From the NCBI RefSeq assembly GCF_036962685.1, contig NZ_JBALOP010000004.1:27543-91542 (forward strand): a stretch of 64,000 nt of DNA, in the 5' to 3' direction. The translations under genes were made by a program, and so were the position numbers. The DNA comes from Ferdinandcohnia sp036962685 (GTDB taxonomy: Bacteria; Bacillota; Bacilli; Bacillales; Bacillaceae_L). The notes beneath the pieces are model-generated. The model saw only the letters and a program-made list of their open reading frames with translations. It was not told the origin of the DNA and ran no database searches. This document shows, piece by piece, positions 16,137 to 25,308 of the stretch; the stretch's first letter is position 1, and every line of letters begins with the position of its first letter.

Positions 16137-19100
16137 AGATTTTAGGAGCTGTTTCTACCTTCATTCTTGCTTTCGCTTTTAGTTCATTCCTTGCTTTTCG
16201 AGTTTCAGCTGCTTTAGAGAATGAAAACAATCGGTATACAGCTGGAATTAATAGTAATGTGATTAACGTTGCAAACGAAAGCCCAGAGATGATGACAGTT
16301 GCCAACGGTGCCTGATAATTCCCGGATGCTCCAGACTCAAGGGCAAGCGGAAGCATTCCGCCGACCGTTGTCAGAGTCGTCATAAAGATCGGGCGAATCC
16401 GATCATTGCCTGCTCCTAAAAGTGCTTCTTCAATCGAATATCCTTCCTTCCGGAGCTGGTTTGTTCGATCAACGAGTAATATCGCGTTATTCAATACGAT
16501 ACCGACTAGCATAATAATACCCATACCCGACATAAGGTTTAACTCCATTTGGGTTATAAATAATCCTAAAATAACACCTATGATTGTAATTGGAATAACG
16601 GACATAACGATCAAAGGATGCCCGAAATGATTAAATTGAACAGCCATTACAAAATAAACAAGGAATATAGAAATCGCAAGCACAAAAATCATATCCGTCA
16701 TGAGCTCTTGTTGCTGTTCTAAATCACCACCAGCAGATAGAGTGTATCCTGTTGGCATCTCGAATCCATCCATCATTTTCTGAATATCACGATTCACTGC
16801 ACCGAGATCGCGTTCTTTTATATCAGCAGAAATTGTAACAAGTCTTTCCCCGTCAGAATGAATGATTTCATTAGGTGTTCGAACACTTTCAAGTTCGATA
16901 AATGAGGAAAGTGGCTTTTCTACGCCATTAACAGCCATTTTCAAATTAAGCAAATCAGCTTTTGTTGTAGGCATTTTTGTCCAACTTAGGTTTAAAGGTA
17001 TTGTTTCACCAGCGTTCTGCATCGAACCAACCGACATTTGAATAAAGGAAGCCTCAATAAATTGTTTGATTTGTGAAGGTAATAAGCCTGCCTCTTCAAT
17101 TTCTTTTTCTTTTAATACAACAATTTGCTCTTCAGAGGTTCTTTCAATAGAATTTGTGACTGCAGAGATTCCATCTACTTTCTGAAGTTCATTTGTAAAT
17201 TTGTTTGTAATCGTTTGTAGCTGCTCGAAACTATCGCCTTTAATATTTATTTGGACGGGAAACCCTCCCCCGCCTGCCATTGCACTTTGTACCCCCAAGA
17301 TTGGATAATCTTCTTGCATATTCCGTAATGTATCGACTATATTTTCATTTACTTCCTTTTGTTCCACCGTAATAAGGTTGCCCTTCGTCATATTAATAAT
17401 GGTGTAAAGCATGCCTCCATTATCCATTACATAATTTGTATCAACATCCTTCACTTTTTGTAGTCTCTGATTTATTTCATTAACCACACTCTGTTTTTCT
17501 TCAATAGATAGGCCTGGTTCTAAGTCTACAGCAAGTTCTGTATACCGATTTAACATATCAGGCATGATTGTCATCGGTATTTTCGTTACAAGAAATAGAG
17601 ATCCTACTAGCATCATCATAAATAATGTGATTACTGCGAAGCTATTTCTTTTCTTTCCAATTACCCATGCCACTACATTGCGATAACCTTTCATTAAAGT
17701 CGAATTTTTTTTCATTTTAGATGGTTTTCTAAGCTTTAAAAATGTTTCTGATAAAGTCGGAATCAGTGTAAATGCTATCACAACAGAGCTTATTAATGTT
17801 ATGGCTACAACAACGGATAGCATAATTACAAATTTACCCATCTCACCCCCGATTAAACCAATTGGCAAGAAAACAACAATGGTTGTCAGCATAGAAGCAA
17901 TAACTGCCGAGGCAACTTCCTTAGTCCCCTCAATAACTGCTTCAAACCTGCCAAATCCAAGTTCCTTTTTCTTATAGATGGCTTCTAGAACTACAATCGA
18001 GGAATCCACCATCATTCCTATCCCAAGGCCAAGTCCAAGCAGCGTTAGCATATTAAAGCTATAATCAAATAGCCACATCGCTGTAAAAGTCAAAAGAACG
18101 GAGGAAGGAATCGATAAACCAATAATAAAGGTTGCCCTGATATTACGTAAGAATAGTAATAAAATGACAATCGCAATGACTCCTCCAATCAAAATATTGT
18201 CTTTAACCCCATCTATTGATTCACTAACATAATCCGCTTGCGCCACAACCTCATTTAATTCAAAGTTCTTTACAAGATTCTCATCTTGAATATTCTTCAC
18301 CTCTGCACGGATTGCTTTTGCCATTGCAATTTGCGTGACATCTGATACGCGCCCGATTTGTACAAGAATAAAGTCCTGTGACCCGTTTTTCCATACATAT
18401 GAATTATTCTCCAGTGGTTGGATTGTTGTGTTAGCAACATCCTTTAGTAAAATAAATCCATTTTGTGTCGGGATCGAAATATTTTCGATATCTTTAACAT
18501 TTTCTACCTTCGAACTCCATCTTAATGAGGGGGAATCCTTGTCATCTTGTAATTCTCCTAAAGTTGCTTCACCATCTGCCTGTTGAATCGCCATGACCAC
18601 CTGTGTGACATCGAGATTATGTTCAAGTAATTTTTCTCGGTCTAGTTTAATCGCAACCTCTTGCTCCGCAATACCTGTAAGTAAAACATCTCTTACCTCA
18701 GGCAGAGCTTCTAGTCTTGGCTCTAAAATATCTTTTGCAAATGCAGACATTTCCTCCATGTTGCCACCAGAAACATCCATAAAAAATTCGTAGCTTTGAC
18801 TTCCGCCATATTGACCAGATGCAACATCGGTTATACTCGGATACTCTGATTTAGCAGAGGCAATGACTGATTCTACTTCCTTATAAATCTCTTCGCCACG
18901 ACCTGCTTCGAAGCTTAGACTCAAAGTGGTTCTCCCGATATTTGTAGTAGACTGAACACCCTCAACACCATCTATTGCTAAAATTCGCTGTTCAATAGGG
19001 GTTGTTATTGTTCTTTCTACTTCAATTGCTGCCATTTCACCTGCGTAAATTTCAACAAAGGCTCCATCCAGTTTCACAGGAGGCATAAGCTCTTTGTCTA

Positions 19101-19194
19101 CTTTTAGTAGGGAATAGCCTCCTAATACGGTTACTAGGAAAATCATTAATGCCACCAGGATTTTCCGTTGAACAATAAATTTCAATAGCTTCAT
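16135..19194 (-). CDS. RND-family multidrug/lipopeptide efflux transporter
   Basis: A 1019-residue AcrB/MMPL-type inner-membrane pump with the classical layout: one N-terminal membrane helix, a large extracytoplasmic loop (about 35-330), helices 2-6 (about 333-470), a second loop, and helices 8-12 (about 835-990). The internal motif LGLGLGIGMMVDSSIVVLEA and its repeat SGMGIIMLVGIVLNNAILLV are intact, including the conserved Asp in the first. No membrane-fusion protein or outer-membrane channel is nearby, as usual in Gram-positives. The closest B. subtilis relative by type is SwrC/YerP (surfactin tolerance); that function is inferred. A 9-bp inverted repeat flanks its promoter region. Confidence 0.9.
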   Translation of the reverse strand: MKLLKFIVQRKILVALMIFLVTVLGGYSLLKVDKELMPPVKLDGAFVEIYAGEMAAIEVERTITTPIEQRILAIDGVEGVQSTTNIGRTTLSLSFEAGRGEEIYKEVESVIASAKSEYPSITDVASGQYGGSQSYEFFMDVSGGNMEEMSAFAKDILEPRLEALPEVRDVLLTGIAEQEVAIKLDREKLLEHNLDVTQVVMAIQQADGEATLGELQDDKDSPSLRWSSKVENVKDIENISIPTQNGFILLKDVANTTIQPLENNSYVWKNGSQDFILVQIGRVSDVTQIAMAKAIRAEVKNIQDENLVKNFELNEVVAQADYVSESIDGVKDNILIGGVIAIVILLLFLRNIRATFIIGLSIPSSVLLTFTAMWLFDYSFNMLTLLGLGLGIGMMVDSSIVVLEAIYKKKELGFGRFEAVIEGTKEVASAVIASMLTTIVVFLPIGLIGGEMGKFVIMLSVVVAITLISSVVIAFTLIPTLSETFLKLRKPSKMKKNSTLMKGYRNVVAWVIGKKRNSFAVITLFMMMLVGSLFLVTKIPMTIMPDMLNRYTELAVDLEPGLSIEEKQSVVNEINQRLQKVKDVDTNYVMDNGGMLYTIINMTKGNLITVEQKEVNENIVDTLRNMQEDYPILGVQSAMAGGGGFPVQINIKGDSFEQLQTITNKFTNELQKVDGISAVTNSIERTSEEQIVVLKEKEIEEAGLLPSQIKQFIEASFIQMSVGSMQNAGETIPLNLSWTKMPTTKADLLNLKMAVNGVEKPLSSFIELESVRTPNEIIHSDGERLVTISADIKERDLGAVNRDIQKMMDGFEMPTGYTLSAGGDLEQQQELMTDMIFVLAISIFLVYFVMAVQFNHFGHPLIVMSVIPITIIGVILGLFITQMELNLMSGMGIIMLVGIVLNNAILLVDRTNQLRKEGYSIEEALLGAGNDRIRPIFMTTLTTVGGMLPLALESGASGNYQAPLATVIISGLSFATLITLLLIPAVYRLFSFSKAAETRKARNELKAKARMKVETAPKI

Positions 19195-19210
19195 AGTTCA
19201 TCTCCTCTTT

Positions 19211-19269
19211 CTTCCAATAGGTAAAATTTAGTACTTTTGTATAAATTAATCATATCGGCTTATTGGAAG
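19211..19269. promoter_or_regulatory. Inverted repeat upstream of the RND gene
   Basis: CTTCCAATA (19211-19219) and TATTGGAAG (19261-19269) are perfect 9-bp arms around 41 bases. Inside lies a weaker dyad (AATTTAGTAC...GTATAAATT). It could be a two-site operator or a leader hairpin. No regulator gene is adjacent. Confidence 0.35.
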
Positions 19270-19401
19270 TGGCATAATGAGCCGGAGATTTATCTTTATC
19301 TAAGACCTCAGACGTAGGAAAATTATGGAGAACGGTTAAAAAAGGATATAATAAAGGTAGCTTACATTTTCAATTGGATTTTTTAGAAGGAGCGTTTTTT
19401 C

Positions 19402-20319
19402 ATGAAAAGAATGAAAAAGGTATTTATATTCCTTGGAATTCTCATCGGCTATATGGCCACAATTGGAATGATTTTTACAAACATTGTCATGTTTATGAAA
19501 AAGAAAACGGATAATGAAATTCTTGAACGCGAAACAAAGGAGGGGCGCCTTACCTTAGATGAGGTTGAGTCTCTAAACAAGGAGGATGTATCCATTCAAT
19601 CTAAATTTGGATACACGATTAAAGGCTGGCTTGTAAAAGGAACGGATAAAAAACGATTTATTATTATCTCTCACGGTGTAACTCAAAATAAACTAAATTC
19701 CATTAAATACATGAGGCTTTTCTTGGAGCGTGACTGGAATGTCCTTTTATATGATCATCGCCGCCACGGAGAAACCGGGGGAAAGACTACAAGCTACGGG
19801 CATTATGAAAAGTTTGATCTTGAATCAGTTGTTTCTTGGGTGAAAGAAAAATATGGGGATGACATCAACATTGGTATTCACGGGGAATCGATGGGTGCTG
19901 TGACAACACTACTATACGCTGGAATGATTGAGGACGGAGCAAATTTTTATATTGTAGACTGCCCGTTTTCCGATTTTGAAGCACAGCTGAAATATCTTTT
20001 AAAGGTTGATTATAAAATTCCTGCTCCACTTGTTCTTCCTTTTGCCAATGTATTTTTAAAGCTTCGAGACGGATATAGTATCAAGGATGTTTCCCCCGTT
20101 TCCGTGATTCAAAATATCAAAAATCCAGTTTTATTTATCCACAGTGCCAAGGATGATTATATTTTGCCAGAAATGACAATGGAGCTTTATAAAATGAAGG
20201 AAGGTCCAAAGCAGATGCTGATTGCCGAAAAAGGCAAACATGCCTATTCCTTTGCTGATAATAAGGAAGCCTACGAAAAAGTGATTGATGATTTCTTAGA
20301 ACAATATGTAAGGGACTGA
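19402..20319 (+). CDS. yqkD: Alpha/beta hydrolase YqkD
   Basis: A 305-residue serine hydrolase anchored by one N-terminal membrane helix (residues 6-30). The nucleophile elbow is IHGESMGAVT, the acid is in HSAKDDYILP and the histidine in EKGKHAYSF, so the triad is complete; HGVTQNK carries the oxyanion region. AGAAGGAG precedes the ATG. Members are annotated as esterases or peptidases without known substrate. Same place as B. subtilis yqkD. Confidence 0.88.
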   Translation: MKRMKKVFIFLGILIGYMATIGMIFTNIVMFMKKKTDNEILERETKEGRLTLDEVESLNKEDVSIQSKFGYTIKGWLVKGTDKKRFIIISHGVTQNKLNSIKYMRLFLERDWNVLLYDHRRHGETGGKTTSYGHYEKFDLESVVSWVKEKYGDDINIGIHGESMGAVTTLLYAGMIEDGANFYIVDCPFSDFEAQLKYLLKVDYKIPAPLVLPFANVFLKLRDGYSIKDVSPVSVIQNIKNPVLFIHSAKDDYILPEMTMELYKMKEGPKQMLIAEKGKHAYSFADNKEAYEKVIDDFLEQYVRD

Positions 20320-20333
20320 TTTAATTCAGTCCC
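20312..20333. terminator. Hairpin between convergent yqkD and yqkC
   Basis: GGGACTGA / TCAGTCCC, 8-bp perfect stem across the yqkD stop codon. T runs are weak on both sides, so it is a possible shared terminator. Confidence 0.5.
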
Positions 20334-20578
20334 TCACCCTAACACATCTGTAATGTCTGTTAAGTTTTCCTCTATCCATGCTAATGCTAGTTCAATCGTT
20401 TCAAATTCTTGAACCTCAAAAGTCACCTCATCCTGAAGCAACCATACATCCTTTTGGTCATGGTTTGCCCCTGCAATTGACCAGTGCAAGAGGCTATAGG
20501 GATGGTTGTCATGTAAAAAGGAAACCCATGTTTTATCTTCTGCAATACTTCGTATTGTTTTAAGCTTGGAACTCATGT
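20334..20578 (-). CDS. yqkC: YqkC family protein (DUF2552)
   Basis: An 80-residue acidic cytosolic protein of unknown function, with the segment SLLHWSIAGANHDQKDVWLL typical of the YqkC family. Three in-frame starts exist (20585 GTG, 20582 ATG, 20578 ATG); the last gives the family length. It overlaps the 3' end of yqkB, so the two are cotranscribed, as in B. subtilis. Confidence 0.75.
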
Positions 20579-20904
20579 ACATCACTCACTTCTACTAGCC
20601 TTAAACGTGGATTTAAAATCTCATTTGGGCTCTTTAACATATAGCAATTTGCACTTTCAACAAAATCTACCGTCATATTTTCATCTAGGAACACCATTTT
20701 AGATTTTTCTACTAATAATGGGTGATAATTTGTTTCTAGGGTTAGATCATCCTCATCCCCAGAATCGACTAGCCATAACGCCGTAACCCCACTCATCACA
20801 CAGCCGCAGCCTTCTGTTTCATATTTTAGTTTTAATTTTTTATCTTTATTTTTTATTTGAGAGTTTATTTTTTCAATTGCCCGTTCTGTAAATGTAACGT
20901 TCAT
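20560..20904 (-). CDS. yqkB: HesB/IscA-like protein YqkB
   Basis: A 114-residue protein of the Fe-S cluster biosynthesis (HesB/YadR) fold. It has only a CGC pair (residues 33 and 35, in ETEGCGCVMSG) and one later cysteine (SANCYML). It lacks the canonical C-terminal CxC of A-type carriers, so an ordinary cluster-carrier role is doubtful. The start follows AGGAGAACGCT. It overlaps yqkC downstream, and a CDGSH iron-sulfur gene is divergently placed upstream. Confidence 0.8.
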   Translation of the reverse strand: MNVTFTERAIEKINSQIKNKDKKLKLKYETEGCGCVMSGVTALWLVDSGDEDDLTLETNYHPLLVEKSKMVFLDENMTVDFVESANCYMLKSPNEILNPRLRLVEVSDVHEFQA

Positions 20905-21065
20905 AGCGTTCTCCTCTTTCTTTCATAATTATGTTCATTTTATCATATCTTGTTTCCATCCACATATCATTACAATGACTCGAAACTTTATCAAATATTT
21001 GGCTTTTGGTAAATGTTGCCTTATTATCAATAGTAATACTATTACTCCAAGGGGGTGTTCTAAAG

Positions 21066-21269
21066 ATGTCAAAGGTTACCATCAAGGTAAATGATAATGG
21101 TTCTTTACGGATTACAGGTGACGTTGATTTAGTGGACGCGGACGGGAATAAGTTCCCAACAAAACAAACCTTCTCGTTATGCAGATGCGGTAGGTCCAAT
21201 AATAAACCATTTTGTGACGGTTCTCATAAAGGTCATTTCGAATCAGTCGTACGTGCACCACAAGAATAA
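21066..21269 (+). CDS. CDGSH iron-sulfur domain protein
   Basis: A 67-residue protein with the complete [2Fe-2S] signature CRCGRSNNKPFCDGSH (3 Cys, 1 His), preceded by a small beta domain. Relatives (mitoNEET type) are redox-active cluster proteins of unclear bacterial role. The ATG at 21066 is set by GGGGGTG 9 bases upstream; a longer frame to 21006 lacks a site. It is divergent from yqkB, another iron-sulfur family gene. A strong terminator follows. Confidence 0.88.
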   Translation: MSKVTIKVNDNGSLRITGDVDLVDADGNKFPTKQTFSLCRCGRSNNKPFCDGSHKGHFESVVRAPQE

Positions 21270-21278
21270 TTCACTTTT

Positions 21279-21309
21279 ACCGAATGCTTAAGGAGCGTTC
21301 GGTTTTTTC
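21279..21309 (+). terminator. Terminator after the CDGSH gene
   Basis: ACCGAATGC / GCGTTCGGT with a seven-base loop, then TTTTTT. Confidence 0.9.
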
Positions 21310-21336
21310 GTTATGGGGATTGTTAATTATCCCGCA

Positions 21337-21537
21337 TTAACGGGCAGTAAAACCCCCACCTTAAAACTTTAATAACCATAAAAGTAAAGGGAGGGTTAAC
21401 TGCCCGTAAAAGCCCGAAAAAAAGGAACAAAGACTAAGAACGCCACGTCCTGTGGCAACGTCTTTGTAACCCACATCCTGTGGGCCTCAACTAACAATCA
21501 GCGGGGATGAAGCCCCCACTGATTGAAGTTTCACTTT
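21337..21537. repeat. Hairpin-rich intergenic repeat, family 1 related (copy F)
   Basis: Three structures stand in a row: a nested stem ACGGGCAGT...ACTGCCCGT (21340-21407); the module AAAGACTAAGAACGCCACGT plus CCCACATCCTGTGGGCCT shared with copies B and C; and AATCAG-GGGG...CCCC-CTGATT (21496-21524). The usual CAAATACGCC end is absent. It fills the gap before the dehydrogenase-like gene. No coding potential was seen. Confidence 0.7.
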
Positions 21538-21579
21538 ATGTTACAATACGAGTAAAAGCCTTTCATGGAGGAACGGAAT

Positions 21580-23373
21580 ATGCCTGATTGGTCGTATCAT
21601 GGACTTTTTAAACCTATTTTATCTCGCGTTTCCCCCTATCAATCCCGGGAATTTATCCACAGGGGAATGAATTTGATTGCCTCCATTCCAGGTGGACATC
21701 GTCTCATTCATTTTCTTGGTAGAGAGGAATCTTCTGAACTCGTAAAAAAAGAAATTCATGGCGTAACCTATCCAAATCCAATTGGACTTTCCGGAAAAAT
21801 TGACCCGCTTATAACAGGTTCAAACGCTTTTTCAAATCTTGGGTTTGGTTTTATTGAAATTGGTCCGGTGACGCAAGAGCAGTCAATGGATTCGTCTCCT
21901 CCGATTGTGGATTGGCAAAAACAAAAAATTGAGTTTTCCTCAAACTATGAATCAATCGGAATTGAAAAAACGGTGCAAAAGCTTAAAAAGTGGAGTCCAA
22001 AACAGCCTGTCTGGGCAAGATTGGCCGGAACAATAGAAGAACAACAGGAGTTAATTGCAAAATTAGAGCCATATGTTGCCGGATTTGTAACAAGTGCTCC
22101 GAATCTTAATTGGACAACCAACCGTCCCGTTTATCTTTCTGTTCCGGTCGAAAAAATAAAAGCTCTATCTCTTGATCGCACTCAATCTACTTTTTCTGGT
22201 ATCGTGATCGATGAACTAATGTGTATGCCAAATGATCACTATTTGGGAAAATTACTAGATTCCATTCATTTTTTAAGAGAAAATGGCTATACACTTCCAA
22301 TCATCACGGTAGGTGGCATCTATGAGCCAGCCAATGCTCTTGCCCTTTTTGCTGCTGGGACTGACCTTGTTCTGCTTTCAGAAGGCTATGTTTTTTCAGG
22401 TCCTGGGCTTACAAAAAGAATAAATGAAGCCCTCTTACACCAACTTCAACCAAATCCTCCACTACATCCAGCGTGGATTTGGTATTGGTTGTTTGGATTG
22501 TCTATATTGATTGGGGGCGTAATTGCTGTTCTTTTTAGCTTGACGACAATTATTCTTCCTTATGATGAGCAGTTTCTTGAAATGCGAAGAGAAGAAATCC
22601 TCTTGTTTAATGAACGGATTCTTTATTTTATGGCACATGATCGGATGACACTGGCCGGGACAATGATTTCCGGTGGAATCGTCTATATGGCTTTAGCACA
22701 TTTCGGAGTTCGAATGCATATTCTGTGGGCCAAGCAGGCAATCGACCTTGGCGCCATTCTTGGGTTTTTAGGGATTTTTTTATTTATTGGATACGGATAT
22801 TTTGATTGGCTACATCTTATATTTTGGCTCATTTTATTACCAATCTATCTAACTGGTTTTATTAAAACAAGACATCTCAAAGGGACACCAACATCACTTA
22901 ATATCCGTAATCATCTGGTTTGGAAACAAAGTTTAATAGGACAATTAGCCTTTGTCATCCTTGGATTTTCATTTGTGTTGGGCGGTATTGTGATCTCTTT
23001 TATCGGCATAACAAATGTGTTTGTGCCAACTGACATTCTATATATTTGTATGCCACCTGAAATACTTGATTTGTTTAATGATAAATTAATCTCAGTGATA
23101 GCTCATGACCGCGCGGGTTTTGGAAGTGCCCTTCTTAGTGTTGGATTTTTAGTGTTAACCATTTCCCTTTGGGGATTTCAGCAAGGGAATAAATGGGTTT
23201 GGTGGACTCTGCTTATTGGTGGATTTCCTGCCTTTTTTGCGGGAATATGGATCCATTTTGCAATTGGATATACGACTTTTATTCATCTACTTCCCGCATA
23301 TTTTGCCTTATGTTTGTTTTTCATTGGACTTGTGATGACGCACAGATTTTTTCATATGAGTGAGGATAATTAA
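21580..23373 (+). CDS. Dihydroorotate dehydrogenase-like protein fused to a membrane domain
   Basis: The 597-residue protein has an N-terminal TIM-barrel half (about 1-290) resembling class 2 dihydroorotate dehydrogenases (YPNPIGLSG, LGFGFIEIGPVT, TVGGIYEPANALALFAAGTD, phosphate-site-like LLSEG). The usual class 2 catalytic serine region is not recognisable. The C-terminal half has about eight hydrophobic segments and contains a duplication: FNERILYFMAHDR (AHDR at 352) and FNDKLISVIAHDR (AHDR at 508), each followed by a glycine-rich helix. The ATG at 21580 has GGAGG 8 bases upstream. It is probably a membrane flavoprotein of unknown reaction, and I do not think it is PyrD itself. Confidence 0.65.
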   Translation: MPDWSYHGLFKPILSRVSPYQSREFIHRGMNLIASIPGGHRLIHFLGREESSELVKKEIHGVTYPNPIGLSGKIDPLITGSNAFSNLGFGFIEIGPVTQEQSMDSSPPIVDWQKQKIEFSSNYESIGIEKTVQKLKKWSPKQPVWARLAGTIEEQQELIAKLEPYVAGFVTSAPNLNWTTNRPVYLSVPVEKIKALSLDRTQSTFSGIVIDELMCMPNDHYLGKLLDSIHFLRENGYTLPIITVGGIYEPANALALFAAGTDLVLLSEGYVFSGPGLTKRINEALLHQLQPNPPLHPAWIWYWLFGLSILIGGVIAVLFSLTTIILPYDEQFLEMRREEILLFNERILYFMAHDRMTLAGTMISGGIVYMALAHFGVRMHILWAKQAIDLGAILGFLGIFLFIGYGYFDWLHLIFWLILLPIYLTGFIKTRHLKGTPTSLNIRNHLVWKQSLIGQLAFVILGFSFVLGGIVISFIGITNVFVPTDILYICMPPEILDLFNDKLISVIAHDRAGFGSALLSVGFLVLTISLWGFQQGNKWVWWTLLIGGFPAFFAGIWIHFAIGYTTFIHLLPAYFALCLFFIGLVMTHRFFHMSEDN

Positions 23374-23444
23374 AAGATATAAAAAGGAACAAGGCGTCAC
23401 TTTTAATGACCGCCTTGTTTTCCTCTTGTACCCGTTATGGAACA

Positions 23445-24161
23445 TTAAATTGACAAATCAAGTGATAAAAACTCAGGCAACTGTTGTTCACGCTTATCAA
23501 GCACTATTTGTTCTGGCTTGATGCCCACCTCACGCAGTACTTCAATGTTCTGCACAAGGAATTCATCGCTTCCAACTACATAGTAGAGCCCATCTTTGTC
23601 TACAGCAAGATTTTTCACTTCATCATAATAGTCATTACGGTTATCGACGAACTGTGCCGTGAACTTCTTGTCAGGTGTGGATTTAAAAATGTTCGTGAAT
23701 AAGAAATCTTTTGATGAATCGATGTTCAGGGAATGAATTTGATTGACGTTGTCAGCACGCTCAAGGTATTCAAGTACAAGCGGTCTGAAAGTTGCCAGGC
23801 CGACTCCTGATGAAAGCAGGTAAATATTTTTATCTTCCCTTTTAAGCGGTACGTTCGAATGAGTTTTAAATATTGCAACCTCATTGCCAACTTCAAGATT
23901 TCTTAAAATCGATTTAAACTCAGAGCACTTCTCTCTGATGCGTGTTGTGATACCGATTGCATTTTCATGCGGTAGAGTAGAGATTGACATATGGCGCACC
24001 AAGCTTTTGTTTGGTTTATCTCCAGCATTAAAACCTTCAAGTCCGAAGTGGGTGTGGGAACCTTCTTCCCATGTAAAGTTTTCAGGACAGTCGAGAAGGT
24101 ATGTTTTAACCTCATGGGTTTCCTCAATAATCTTATTTATTTTAGTCCAGTATATTTGCAT
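23445..24161 (-). CDS. FNR-like flavin oxidoreductase under a Fur box
   Basis: A 238-residue ferredoxin-NADP reductase-fold protein: FAD-binding strand with VRHMSIST (arginine-x-x-Ser type), then the NAD(P) domain with LLSSGVGLATFRPLVLEYL and a C-terminal VVGSDEFLV. There is no ferredoxin domain, so it needs an external electron acceptor. The promoter is overlapped by a strong Fur box (24216-24230), so it is expected to be made under iron limitation, perhaps to reduce ferric siderophores or release haem iron; that role is inferred. The ATG follows GAGGAG. Confidence 0.75.
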   Translation of the reverse strand: MQIYWTKINKIIEETHEVKTYLLDCPENFTWEEGSHTHFGLEGFNAGDKPNKSLVRHMSISTLPHENAIGITTRIREKCSEFKSILRNLEVGNEVAIFKTHSNVPLKREDKNIYLLSSGVGLATFRPLVLEYLERADNVNQIHSLNIDSSKDFLFTNIFKSTPDKKFTAQFVDNRNDYYDEVKNLAVDKDGLYYVVGSDEFLVQNIEVLREVGIKPEQIVLDKREQQLPEFLSLDLSI

Positions 24162-24202
24162 TGTATATTCTCCTCACTCCATTATATGGATTGTTACTAC
24201 TT

Positions 24203-24231
24203 AGTATACAATAAATGATAACGATTCTCAA
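24203..24231 (-). promoter_or_regulatory. Sigma-A promoter with overlapping Fur box
   Basis: On the minus strand TTGAGA (24226-24231), a 17-base spacer and TATACT (24203-24208). The 7-1-7 dyad TGATAAC-G-ATTCTCA (24216-24230) differs from the B. subtilis Fur consensus TGATAATnATTATCA at two positions and covers the -35 and spacer, the right place for repression. Confidence 0.75.
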
Positions 24232-24319
24232 TTAACAAGATTAATTATTTCAGATAATTTATGTGATTTAAATAAGTCGTACTTTGCAAGTATTTCTTTT
24301 TTTCTTGGCAAGTCTTTTA

Positions 24320-25201
24320 TTATCCAAAATAATATTGGGAGATCAAATGAATGAATTCTTTCTCAAGTTCCCCTTTCTTTTTTACAAGAATATACGTTGA
24401 AACAGTAGGGAGTTTGACGAGGTCGAAATATGGTTGCATTAGTCTTCCCTCTATTAACTCACGTTTAACAATTGAGTGAGGTAAGAACGATACTCCAAGG
24501 CCTTCTTGAACGAACCGCTTTACAATGTGTGCTTGTGTAACTTTCATCGTTCGGATATGATTTACGTGTTTGTTCAGCTTATTAAGCAAGTTATCCCAAT
24601 ATACTGGATGATGATGAGTAAATACATAATCTTTCTGTAATACTTCCGATGCGTCAATTGGCGGTCCACTTTCTTCATCATATATATCAGGTGAAACGAC
24701 GAAAAGAATTGGGTCTTCGTACATTCGGATCGACTCGATATTCTTAAATTTAGCATCTAGTGCTGAAATTCCCAGATGCACGTCTCCGTTATCGACGAGT
24801 TGTTCAATACTATCGGATTCTTCCACTCGAATGCTGATTTCAACTTCTGGATGACTCTCCATAAACGTTCGTAAAATATATGGTAATATCGTCTCCGCCA
24901 TAAGTGGTGATATAGCAATGGTCCAGTTTTTACGAAATCCTTGTGCATATGTATGAATCCTATTTACGCTTTTTTCCATTTGTTCGACTAGTTGCTTTGC
25001 CTCTATATAAAATAGTTTACCAGTATCGGTTAATGTAACACGGTTCTTCATTCGATCAAAAAGCTTCGTACCAAGGTATTCCTCTAAGAGTCGGATATGG
25101 ACGGTCACACTTGGTTGAGAAATGATTAGTTTTTCCGATGCTTTTCGAAAATTAGTTGTTTCTGCTGCTACGATAAATGTTTTCAACCACTGAAACTCCA
25201 C
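24320..25201 (-). CDS. citR: LysR-type regulator CitR
   Basis: A 293-residue LysR-family regulator: N-terminal winged helix (FIVAAETTNFRKASEKL...SQPSVTVHIRLLE) and a periplasmic-binding-like effector domain. It is divergent from citA across 107 bases, the same arrangement as citR-citA in B. subtilis, where CitR represses citA. The naming rests on this arrangement. A perfect inverted repeat lies between the two genes. Confidence 0.82.
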   Translation of the reverse strand: MEFQWLKTFIVAAETTNFRKASEKLIISQPSVTVHIRLLEEYLGTKLFDRMKNRVTLTDTGKLFYIEAKQLVEQMEKSVNRIHTYAQGFRKNWTIAISPLMAETILPYILRTFMESHPEVEISIRVEESDSIEQLVDNGDVHLGISALDAKFKNIESIRMYEDPILFVVSPDIYDEESGPPIDASEVLQKDYVFTHHHPVYWDNLLNKLNKHVNHIRTMKVTQAHIVKRFVQEGLGVSFLPHSIVKRELIEGRLMQPYFDLVKLPTVSTYILVKKKGELEKEFIHLISQYYFG

Positions 25202-25219
25202 AAAATCCCTCCATACTTA

Positions 25220-25266
25220 ATTAAATAAAATAATCATTTTAATACAAAATATTCAATTTATTTAAT
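25220..25266. promoter_or_regulatory. Inverted repeat in the citR-citA intergenic region
   Basis: ATTAAATAAA (25220-25229) and TTTATTTAAT (25257-25266) are perfect 10-bp arms, 27 bases apart. This is consistent with a LysR regulator contacting two half-sites. All A/T composition raises the chance of coincidence. Confidence 0.4.
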
Positions 25267-25308
25267 CATACAACAACACTATACTAAAGAAAAGGAGGTA
25301 AAATCAGA

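Noticed and set aside
21580..23373. Biosynthetic dihydroorotate dehydrogenase PyrD
   Set aside because: The key catalytic segment is not recognisable, a large membrane domain is attached and no pyr genes are near.
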